A DNA stretch of 64,000 bases from Histomonas meleagridis (lineage: Eukaryota; Parabasalia; Tritrichomonadida; Dientamoebidae): positions 108,812 through 172,811 of the forward strand of contig WSYJ01000154.1 of assembly GCA_020186115.1 (NCBI GenBank), written 5' to 3'. The position numbers were made by a program, and so were the translations under genes. The notes under the pieces were generated by a model. That model had not been told where the DNA came from, searched no databases, and saw only the letters and a list, made by a program, of their open reading frames with translations. This document shows positions 29,350 to 39,400 of this stretch, piece after piece; the stretch's first letter is position 1, and every line of letters starts with the position of its first letter.

Positions 29350-32300
29350 ATGCACAAACTGACTCATCTCGAATTAAAAATATGCGAACTAATAGAAGAC
29401 AAATATGTTGGTGCTGGGCACACGTTTGACCATCGTAGCACTTTGGATGAAGAAGCATTTACTCACTCAAATTTTTTAATCAAAAATCGTTTTAAAGACA
29501 TGCATTTTGGAATTGAGGATCGCAAGAAAAAATATGAGGAATTCGATGAAGCTTGTTATATTACTAAATTCAAAGAACGAATTAATATTAAATATGAATT
29601 ACTTGTTAATATTCTGGAAAATTGCGGGGCGATGATAAATACTTCGCTTATGTTACAGTTTCCTGTTAATTCTTTTGGTATTTCCATTAGAAAAATGAGT
29701 CACAAATCACAAATTCGATACTTAATCGTTTTTTTCATATGTTGGCTTCCAAACCAAATAGAAATCGAGAACTACTTTAACAGTATTTATAGTTCTAATG
29801 ACAAGAACATCAGTGATTCAATAATTTTCTTACAATATATCAATGAATATCGCAAAATTATACACCTAAATGAACTTAACTCAGCACTTCCCGACACACA
29901 AATGGTAGCCCGAAAGGTTGTTGATGATGAGAAATTTACAACAACGGCGCCAAGTCAACTTTTTTTGACACTTCTCACAAAAAGCGATTTTGTTTCAATT
30001 ATCACACAACAGTTTGAATACATTCGGGTCTCAATTGGTAAAGATAATGAGCGAGGGCTTAATTTCCAATTTTGGAAGAAAAATACTCCCATTTATTGGT
30101 ATCAACTTACTAATATTATGTATGAAGATTTGTCACTTAAAGATCAAATATTTGGTAAAGGAAAAAAAAATGAAAATAAAATTACAAAAATTGGAAATAT
30201 TCAAACAGAGAATGTGCAACCTTTGATAAAGGTAGAGGATAAAACTGAAAAAAAAGAAGAAATTGATGATATTTTTGATGATGAACCAGAAACAATTTTG
30301 GATTTGGGGGAAAAAAATTTTAGTGAACAAATTTTGAAGAAAATGCCAACAGAAGAGGAAATAATCGAAAAAAAAGAACATGAAGAAGAAATAATAGAAA
30401 AAAAAGAACATGAAGAAGAAGAAATCATAGAAAAAAAAGAGCATGAAGAAGAAATCAAGGAGTCAGAGCATGAAGAGGAAATTAAAGAAATTTTTGAAGA
30501 TGAACCGGAAACTCTAATACCTGAAAATAGAAATATTAATTATGACTATCTATTAAATAAATTACCAACAGAAAAAAAAATTAAAGAAGAAATAGAAGAA
30601 GAAAAAATGAAACAGAAAGAAGAAGTTAAAGAAATTTTTGATGATGAACCAGAAACACTTACCAACGGAGCAGAATCCAATAAATATGATTATTTATTAA
30701 ATAAATTACCAACAGAAGAAGAAATCAAGAAAGAAATAGAAGAAGAAAAATTGAAACAGAAAGAAGAAGTTAAAGAAATTTTTGATGATGAACCCGAAAC
30801 ATTAATATCAGAACAAGAAAATACTGATTATGATTATTTATTAAATAAATTACCAACAGAAAAAGAAATCAAGAAAGAAATAGAAGAAGAAAAATTGAAA
30901 CAGAAAGCAGAAGAAGTTAAAGAAAAGAAAGAAGAAACAAAAGAAATATTTGAAGATAAGCCAGAATCATTAATGTCAGAGCAAGAAAATGCTGATTATG
31001 ATTATTTATTAAATAAATTACCAACAGAAAAAGAAATCAAGAAAGAAATAGAAGAAGAAAAATTGAAACAGAAAGCAGAAGAAGTTAAAGAAAAGAAAGA
31101 AGAAACAAAAGAAATATTTGAAGATAAGCCAGAATCATTAATGTCAGAGCAAGAAAATGCTGATTATGGTTATTTGTTAAACAAACTTCCAGCAGAAGAA
31201 GAAATTAAAAAAGAAATAGAAGAAGAAAAATTAAAACAGAAAGCAGAAGAAGTTAAAGAAAAGAAAGAAGAAACAAAAGAAATATTTGAAGATAAGCCAG
31301 AATCATTAATGTCAGAGCAAGAAAATGCTGATTATGAACATTTATTAAATGAATTGCCGAAAGAAGAAGAAATCAAAAAAAAAATTGAAGAAGAAAAAAT
31401 GAGGCAAAAGGAAAAAGAAGTTAAAGAGAAGAAAGAAGAAACAAAAGAAATATTTGCAGATGAACCCGAAACATTAATATCAGAACGAAAAAATGCTGAT
31501 TATAATTATTTATTAAACAATCTTCCAGCAGAAGAAGAAATCAGAAAAGAAATAGAAGAAGAAAAATTAAAACAGAAAGCAGAAGAAGTTAAAGAAAAGA
31601 AAGAAGAAACAAAAGAAATATTTGCAGATGAGCCTGAAACATTAATATCCGAACAAGGTGAAGGCAAATATGATTATTTGTTAAATAATTTGCCAACAGA
31701 AGAAGAAATAAAGAGAGAAATAGAAGAAGAAAAATTGAAACAGAAAGCAGAAGAAGTTAAAGAGAAAAAAGAAGAAATTAAAGAAATATTTGCAGATGAA
31801 CCCGAAACATTAATATCCGAACAAGGTGAAGGCAAATATGATTATTTATTAAATAATTTGCCAACAGAAGAAGAAATCAATAAAGAAATAGAAGAAGAAA
31901 AATTAAAACAGAAAGCAGAAGAAGTTAAAGAAAAGAAAGAAGAAATCAAAGAAATATTTGAAGATGAACCTAAAACACTTATTTCTGATAATAATAACAA
32001 CAATTTTGATTATTTGTTGAAGAATCTTCCAACAACAGACGACATTAAATCAGATATCCAAAAACGTGATTTAGAAATCGAATCACAATATCAAAATCAA
32101 ATTAAAGAACGTGAAGTCGAACTCGAACAACTCGAAAATAATTTAGCGAATGTAAATAATATTATAAATGAACATGAAAAAGTTCCAATTGAATTAAACA
32201 ATGGAACGCAAAAGACATTAAAAGAACTTAAATCAGATGCAGAAAACTTACGAAAACATCTTAATGTTAAGTCCGATTCGGAACTTATCAAAGGATTCGA

Positions 32301-33162
32301 CACCAAAAATGAACAAAAAGAAAAAGAAATTGAAGCAGCTACAAATGAAATAAATGAATTAGAAAAAGAAATCGAAAAATTAGATGCAAAAGATGAAAAC
32401 ATTAATTTAGACTTGAATCCATATAAAATACAGATTAAAGACGACTTGAAATATATAAAGGATCAACTTGAGCAAATGAAAAAAGAATTACAAGAACAAA
32501 GAGATATTATCGAGAAAACATTAGAAAACACGAAAGAAAATATTAAGAAATTATTACAAGATGCTTATAACGAAGCTTCAAATGTTATCACAGAATATAA
32601 AAAGAAAATCAAAAATAAACAAAAAGAAATTAAAGAAATTCAACAAGAAATGAGCAATGAAGTTCAAGAATCGAAGAATATTATGGAAAGAATTGAGAAA
32701 AAGTTTTCTAACATTGTGGTTGATCCTAATCAACCAATTACTCAAGAATTGATAAATATCGAAGATGTAACAAATGGAAAATTGGACTTCAAAAATTTGA
32801 TCAACGAATTCAATCAAAAAGTCGGCGATTTTGAATTCAGACTTAACAATACTATTCAAAAAGTGATCAAGACTTCTGAAATCATTCAAAAAGATGAAGA
32901 ATTCGAAAAGTTAAAACAAAATATACAAAGACAATATCAAGTCAAAGAAAACTTCAAAATGTTTTTAAGAGTTGCACGGAAGGTAGTCAATTTAATAAAT
33001 GTTTCTAAAAGAATGGCGCAAATGTGTAATGGAACAAGCAAAATAATTACAGAGCGAATACAAAAAGAAAGATCAAATCCGGAGGCGACAGTTGCAGGCA
33101 CAGATATAACATTCCAAGATATGAGAAAAGAAATCATTGAGAAATGTAATCCTACTAAATAA
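29350..33162 (+). CDS. Large repeat-bearing coiled-coil protein
   Basis: A 1270-residue acidic/basic protein with an ATG start. Residues 1-280 form a globular, Trp/Tyr/Phe-containing domain I do not recognise (GAGHTFDHRSTLDEEAFTHS near the start, LNFQFWKKNTPIYWYQLTNI near the end). Residues about 305-900 carry eleven copies of a repeat of the type EIFxDEPETLIS, Y-DYLLNxLP, TEEEIKKEIEEEKLKQK. The fully extended copies are 56 residues. Residues about 900-1200 are long coiled coil (EKEIEAATNEINELEKEIEK). A short C-terminal segment has conserved-looking KENFKMFLRVARKVVNLINV. There is no signal peptide, membrane helix or catalytic motif, so a cytoskeletal or scaffold role is likely. The stop reads TAAAAC. 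Confidence 0.8.
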   Translation: MHKLTHLELKICELIEDKYVGAGHTFDHRSTLDEEAFTHSNFLIKNRFKDMHFGIEDRKKKYEEFDEACYITKFKERINIKYELLVNILENCGAMINTSLMLQFPVNSFGISIRKMSHKSQIRYLIVFFICWLPNQIEIENYFNSIYSSNDKNISDSIIFLQYINEYRKIIHLNELNSALPDTQMVARKVVDDEKFTTTAPSQLFLTLLTKSDFVSIITQQFEYIRVSIGKDNERGLNFQFWKKNTPIYWYQLTNIMYEDLSLKDQIFGKGKKNENKITKIGNIQTENVQPLIKVEDKTEKKEEIDDIFDDEPETILDLGEKNFSEQILKKMPTEEEIIEKKEHEEEIIEKKEHEEEEIIEKKEHEEEIKESEHEEEIKEIFEDEPETLIPENRNINYDYLLNKLPTEKKIKEEIEEEKMKQKEEVKEIFDDEPETLTNGAESNKYDYLLNKLPTEEEIKKEIEEEKLKQKEEVKEIFDDEPETLISEQENTDYDYLLNKLPTEKEIKKEIEEEKLKQKAEEVKEKKEETKEIFEDKPESLMSEQENADYDYLLNKLPTEKEIKKEIEEEKLKQKAEEVKEKKEETKEIFEDKPESLMSEQENADYGYLLNKLPAEEEIKKEIEEEKLKQKAEEVKEKKEETKEIFEDKPESLMSEQENADYEHLLNELPKEEEIKKKIEEEKMRQKEKEVKEKKEETKEIFADEPETLISERKNADYNYLLNNLPAEEEIRKEIEEEKLKQKAEEVKEKKEETKEIFADEPETLISEQGEGKYDYLLNNLPTEEEIKREIEEEKLKQKAEEVKEKKEEIKEIFADEPETLISEQGEGKYDYLLNNLPTEEEINKEIEEEKLKQKAEEVKEKKEEIKEIFEDEPKTLISDNNNNNFDYLLKNLPTTDDIKSDIQKRDLEIESQYQNQIKEREVELEQLENNLANVNNIINEHEKVPIELNNGTQKTLKELKSDAENLRKHLNVKSDSELIKGFDTKNEQKEKEIEAATNEINELEKEIEKLDAKDENINLDLNPYKIQIKDDLKYIKDQLEQMKKELQEQRDIIEKTLENTKENIKKLLQDAYNEASNVITEYKKKIKNKQKEIKEIQQEMSNEVQESKNIMERIEKKFSNIVVDPNQPITQELINIEDVTNGKLDFKNLINEFNQKVGDFEFRLNNTIQKVIKTSEIIQKDEEFEKLKQNIQRQYQVKENFKMFLRVARKVVNLINVSKRMAQMCNGTSKIITERIQKERSNPEATVAGTDITFQDMRKEIIEKCNPTK
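30268..32040 (+). repeat. Eleven-copy in-frame repeat, 168-nt period in the long units
   Basis: Unit boundaries at GAA-ATA-TTT fall for example at 31783 and 31951, exactly 168 nt apart. The first units are shorter (30268, 30487 and following) because the KAEEVKEKKEETK extension is missing, and the first carries its own expansion of EEIIEKKEHE. Copies 4-7 are nearly identical at the DNA level, pointing to recent duplication or homogenisation. Confidence 0.85.
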
Positions 33163-33292
33163 AACTATGGTTGTTGTTCTTTATTGAAACAACAAAATGT
33201 ATTTTGTAAACAACCATAAAATTGTGTTTTAATATATGAAATAACAATTAATTAATTAAAATCAATAAAAAATATTTTTATTAATAATTTAG

Positions 33293-35129
33293 TTAATCAC
33301 TATCATTGATATCATTACTTTCACTATCAGATTCGTGTTCATATTCAGTATCTGAGGAATAATCAAAAATAATTTCAGGAGATTTTATGGCAAATGTATT
33401 TGGATCTTCTCCTGTTTTTTCACAGAAACATTTAATGATTTCATTGTTTTCAGACATTGCTGCTAACATTTTCGGCGTTTCCTCATTTTCATCTTTAATA
33501 CTAATATCAATTTTCTCATTTTCAAGTAATTCGTGGATAATATCTAAATATTGATAAGATACAGCCCAATGTAATGGAGTCATAAAACATAAAAATAAAC
33601 ACCAAAAAAACATAAAAAATAGAATCATCACAAATATTTACATCAACACTTTCAATTGACAGTAATAATCTTACAATATCAATATTATTATTCATAACAG
33701 CTAAGAACAAAGGTGTTTTAAAACATAAAAATAAATTCCATTTGCATTCTTATTATTAAAGTCAACGATTTCATTTGAATCACAAAACATTTTCAAAGCG
33801 AATTCATCATTCATTTTAACAACAATATGAATTGGTGCATCACCATCTTTATTGTGTAAATTTGGTTTAATTTTATTATTTTTTGATAATAAATATTCAA
33901 TCATTTTATCATTAAAACTTAAAGCAGCAATATGTAAAGGAGTATTAAAACCAAAAAACAAATTCCAAATTCAAAAAATCAAAATAAACATCATTTACAT
34001 TTAAATCAAATTCATTATTAACATACATTTGCACAACAACAAAATTATTTGATTTAACAGCAGCGAAAAATGCGTCTTTCGAATTATTAATTATGTTTTT
34101 CACATCATTTGATTTATCTTTTATCCAAACAAAAAATTTCGATATGTGAAACTCAGCTGAAACTTTTAAAGCTCCTTCGCAATTATATCCATCGCTTTGT
34201 AATGAATCGATAATTTGCGGATGCCAACCTGCAATAGCAAAATGTATTATGTTACGTTTTTTATCATCTAAAAGATTTATATCTGCTTTTAGACTTTTCA
34301 AATATAAATAACATGTTAATGATCCGAAGTAACTACAAAACTGTATAAGCGTTGGATGATTTTGTAATATATAATGTGATTCAAAGATATTCGGATCAAT
34401 TCGATCATTAACTCGAATTTCTTCATTGTTAATTAACGTTTTAAGTCGTATTAAGTCATCATGTCGAAGAACATCTGATAAATAATTGGAATTTGTATAA
34501 CGATTTGATAAATCACTCCATTCAACCCAATTGTTATGTTGGTACTGAGGAATTTGATTTAGAAATGGTAAATAAATTTCATTCGGATATTTTTGTTGAC
34601 AAAATGAAAATATTTCTTCATAAAAAATTTTGTCCGATTTATATAAATCACCTGCAAAATAACAAAAAAGTAAACATATAGAATCAGAAAACTTCTTGTT
34701 TAAATTAAAAAATTCACGAATTTTTAAAATTAAATTAATATTTGAAAAAATGGATTTTACATAACATTGGCGAATAAAACGGAATTTCCCACATTCTTCA
34801 TCAATCACACGGTTTTTACGTATTGTGTAAAAGAAACGATCTAAAATCATTTCGGGTAATTCAGAAAGACAATTTTTGGATGAACAATAATGAAGAATTG
34901 TTTTTGTAAGACCAACGTAAAGATTTATAACAAATGGTCTATAGTTTGCACCCATCAGTAAGGCTTGAACAACATGTGATAATCTATTTGGCGAGGTTGA
35001 AAAACGAGATTTAGCAATGTAAGATGCAAGGTTAACAACACCTTCTTCTGTTAAGTTAAAAATTTGTTCTTGTAAATAACAAACATCGTTAACAGTCTCT
35101 TCAACTGAAACATTAATTACTTCTTCCAT
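33293..35129 (-). pseudogene. DUF3447/ankyrin-repeat gene, frame interrupted by AT-rich inserts
   Basis: The 5' frame (35129-33945, ATG start) encodes 394 residues of helical N-terminal region and ankyrin-like units (NIIHFAIAGWHPQIIDSLQS). It is then broken at three ankyrin boundaries by AT-rich segments: 33944-33989 (46 nt), 33717-33736 (20 nt) and 33581-33620 (40 nt). Each falls between the end of one repeat (NVND, NANG, ICDDS) and the TPLH-type start of the next (TPLHIAAL, TPLFLAV, TPLHWAV). Other boundaries in the same gene (HNKDGDAPIHIV, KDENEETPKMLAAM) are uninterrupted. None of the three insert lengths is a multiple of three. The C-terminus is acidic (SDTEYEHESDSESNDINDSD). Either the inserts are removed from RNA and the gene is functional, or it is a pseudogene; I label it pseudogene provisionally. 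There are no GT-AG borders. Confidence 0.6.
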
Positions 35130-35454
35130 TTACTAAAGGAAAGTTGCACGTTTAAAATCTTTTTCGAAAAATTGGATAAAAGAAATAATGTTAAACCAAT
35201 TCTTTCATATTTAAAACCTTATAGCTAGTGAGGATTATAATATGTTAAATTTTTGAAATGTATGAAATAATTATCATTAATCTTCTCACTATTTTAAATA
35301 TTTTATGTGCTTTTTAAAAAAAAAATCATGTACTTGAAAAGAATTTTGTTAAATTAATGTATTTTTATATAAAAAAAATTCTAACTTTTTTACTTCTTTG
35401 TTTTGATCAAATTTTGATCGTTTAAACAAATAAAATATAGCTCAAATAGCAAGT
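35130..35454. other. AT-rich gap between divergent ankyrin loci
   Basis: No gene or clear motif; contains A- and T-runs only. Confidence 0.4.
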
Positions 35455-36406
35455 TTGGTTATTAAAAAATTTGATGATCTTTATCCATCATTTTTCAATT
35501 TAGTTGTAATTCAAATTGTCTTTGAATTGTTTGCAAAACAAAAAATTGATTTTGATACATATTTAAATTATATTAAGGAAGTCGAAGCATTAGAAGAAAA
35601 GGTCAAAAGTACTTCAAATATATTACAAGTATTTATTAACTTTCTTCTTTGTAGTAAGTCAAGGGAATCATATTATTTACTTGAAAAATTACTTGAGCAT
35701 AATTTAGTGGAACCGAAGAGTGTTTTATATCATAAAATGAATGCATATTTTGTACATTATATGACAGAAGAAGAAATTTCAACCATGAGTAATGCTTATG
35801 ATAAATTTAAAATCAGATAGCCGAACTTCGAAAGGCATTAGGAAAAGTATGTATTGCACATCATAATTATGAAATTTTTATATTTTTGCTTAAAGATGGA
35901 ATGAAAATTAATGATTCTATTATAAATGAATCAGCAAGGATTGGAAATATATTTATGAAGAGATATTTTCTTAAAGAGCATAAGATACCTAAAAATATTT
36001 TAGGTTATTCTTTGGAATCAGGAAATATTGAAGTTTTCAAATATTTTCTTGCACAACAAGGAATTAATATCAATGAAAATAATTTGGTGTCTCAAAGTAA
36101 TATTTGGAAATTATTTGAATTATTTAAAACAGCTCTTATGCTAGCATCTGAAAATGGTCATACAGAAGTAGTTCAATTACTTCTTCAACAAAAAGGTATT
36201 TATATAAATGCTAAAGATATATATTTGTTATATTTGATATTTAATATAATAATTCTTTATTTCTAAATAATATATAATAATCATTTAAAATATTTTATTC
36301 TGCATTTCATTGTGCATTTGAATATTGTCAACATGAAATTGCTCTAATGCTCAAGAAATCTAAACCCAACGGATTTTTTTATGATTTACATATATATCGT
36401 CAATAA
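35455..36406 (+). pseudogene. DUF3447/ankyrin relic on the plus strand
   Basis: The first frame (35455-35820) has no ATG start and encodes the helical N-terminal region (LLCSKSRESYYLLEKLLEHN). At about 35812-35818 a missing base in an A run ends it at TAG, and the next frame continues with QIAELRKALGKVCIAHHNYE and then LKDGMKINDSIINESARIGN. Ankyrin units follow (TALMLASENGHTEVVQLLLQ). An AT-rich insert lies at 36084-36128 (45 nt, in frame) and a second at 36219-36298 (80 nt), after which AFHCAFEYCQHEIALMLKKS resumes and stops at 36406. It is convergent with the CFAP-type gene, whose stop is 21 nt away. Missing start and frameshift support decay. Confidence 0.7.
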
Positions 36407-36427
36407 AAATTTAATTTACAAAATATT

Positions 36428-39400
36428 TTATTCAGTTTGTTCATTTGTATAACCGATCATTGCTTCCATATCGTCATCATTAAATGACGTATAAACAGTT
36501 TTCCTTAATCGATTAACTTCTTCTTGTAACTTATTAATTTTATTTTCTTGCACTTTCTTTGCTCTCTTCAGTCTGGATATCATCATCACTTGTTTCAGAC
36601 GACTTTTTCTTGCTTCTGCCACGTCTTCACTACTTTTCATTTTCAAGTTATAAATCTTTTTTCTTTCTTTTAAGTTCAATTGCATATTTAAAATATCTTT
36701 TTCGATTTTATCGTTTTCTTTTTTCTTTAAATTAATTTTTCGTTGAACTCTTTTAAGGTTTTCTTTTTCTCTTTTCATTCTAATTTCAAAAGTATCTTTT
36801 GAATGTTTTAATCCATTATTTAATGAATTAATCTCCGCTTGATTCCGATTAATTGTACTTCCCATTATTAATTCTTGATCAAGTTTCGTCACTCTAAATA
36901 ATTGATATTCTTTAACTTCTTCATTTAAGTTAGTTAATTCAACATTACTCTTTTCGATTTCCCATTTTAATATTTTATGATTACTTCGTTGTTGGCGCAT
37001 ATTTTCTAATTCGTCAAGTTTCTTTTTACCTGCTTCCAATATTAATTTATTTAATTTAATGATAATACTTTTATCAATTAATATCAAATCATTATTATCG
37101 ATTAAGATTTCATCATTCGATATTTCAACTTGTCCTTGTCGAAATGTAAATGGTATATGAATATCAATTAATGTAATTAATAATTCATCAATTAATTTCG
37201 ATTGGTTTTCATGAAGTTTGTCAATATTTATATTTATGTTTTGGATTTCATTCTCTAAAATCTTTAAACGATTCTTTAACTCATTTAAATCATTTTGACG
37301 TTCTGATGATTCATGTGAATATCGAATTTTTCGTTCACAATAATCAATGAAGTTCTTCCATGAAGTTTCAGGTAAATTCGTCGGTCGATTCTTTTGGATT
37401 TCTGTTAAATCGTCAATAAATGTATTTGGCGATTGATTAAATTGTTGGAAAATGTTTGGCCCATTTAATATCTTTGGTTTAATTCGTCGAGAAATCGAAT
37501 TAAACATTCGAATGATTTGATTAAAACAATCTTTGTTCTTAAATTCTTTTGTAACTTGTGACTTTAAATTTTCGAGATTTAATTCCGAAACTGAATAAGA
37601 TTCATTTAATTGTTTAGATAATTGTGTTAATTCATTTAATTTCGGTATTTTTTCATGTTGTTTAATTAACTCATTTGATATTTCATTAATATTATCATTA
37701 ATTTCTGTTCGGATTTTTCGTTCGGAATTTAATCCTTCAATTAAATGCATTATTTCAAGTTCATGATAAAATATTTTCTCTTCGACATCAAATCGATTCA
37801 TATAACTAATACACATTTGATTATCAAATTCTTCGATCGATGATATATTCCCTTTAATAAGTTTCGTAAGTTCAGCATTTAAAGCTTTTCGACGTTTTTC
37901 TCGTTCTTCAAGGAAATTCTTTAATTTCTTCTCGAATTCTTGGATTTGATATTGTTCTTCTTCAGTTAAATCTTCTTTCTTCTTCTTGTCCATCCATTCA
38001 GGTCTTTCAGGTTCATCATCATCAGGCGCTTCTTCCATATCATCCATATTAACTTTACCGCCCATCATTGATTTTAATGCTCTTTCAGCAAATGAATCTT
38101 TTTCTAATTCATTTGAATTCTCCAAATTTATAACTTTTTGATTTATTTGTTTCTTTAAATGTATTTCTTCATCTTTTACATTTAAAAATGATTCTGGATT
38201 TTCATTATCTTGTGATATAGGTTCAAATATTTGATTATTATAATCATTTATGTTTAAATGTAATAATCGAATTATTTGTTTAATTCTTTTATTACGATCA
38301 TTTATAGTTTGTATTAAGTTTTCTTTTCGTTCTAACATTTTATCGAATTCTTTATTAAAATCATTTAATTCATCATAAATTAAATCTTGTATAATATTTA
38401 ATTGTGTAATCTTTCGATTAGATGTAATAATAGTTAAAGGATCATAAAGTAATTTAAATTTATCTTTTACAATAAGTTCTTCATCTTGTTCTTCAATTGA
38501 TAAATGTATTAATGAATTAGAACGTGATGATAAATATCGTGCGCCATCTAATGACATATCTTGATTAGATGTCGATTTAATATGATTCGGATCATTTGTT
38601 GGGACTTTATAACGTAATGCAGCAATTTCTGTACGACGTAATAACATTATACAATGATATTTACGTTTAGCTTTTTCATCTTGAATTGGTAAAGGAAAAT
38701 TATCAAAAGAAACATTTTTCTTAAAGGAATAAATTGTAGTTAATTTAGGTTCAAAAGGTTTATAACATTTTTCGATAATTTTTTGTGATAATATATTACG
38801 AATTTGATTTTTAATTCTTCTTCTTAAATAAATAATTTTAGATCGAATTTCAGAATATGTTTCAAGTTTTTTAGACGTGGAAATATCTAATGTAAATTCC
38901 GTAGGTGGAAGTTTTTCAAGTTCTGGTGCATTATCATTTTCTTGAACTAATTCCATAAATTCATCTTTTAATTTCTTTAATTTTTGTTTAATTTCATTTT
39001 GGAATTCTTCTGTTTCAGTAATTTGAAGTTTTCTATTTTCTAATTTTATTTGATTTATTAAAGCAGTCTCTTCATAACCTGAACCATCATCAGCTTGGAA
39101 ACCATCTTCTTCAGTATTTGTATCATATTCTCGATCATTCCAAATTTCGGAAATCGTACGAATTTGTTGTTCTATTTCATATACTCTACTTACTGATATC
39201 TTAAAAGCACCTTTCGGGAATTGGAAATGATCGGAAATAATTGGAGAAGAATTAACTTTTAATGAATACATATTAATACTACCATCATAACCAACAGAAA
39301 ACAATTTTTTTTCATCTGGCGAAAATAATACATTCGAAATCGAACCATTTTTAGGATAATGATTTATCACGTTTAATAAAACAGATTTAACTTGTGCAGT

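Noticed and set aside
33576..33992. Ordinary GT-AG introns in the ankyrin locus
   Set aside because: The interrupting segments lack GT at one of the starts and AG at their ends, so canonical splicing does not explain them.
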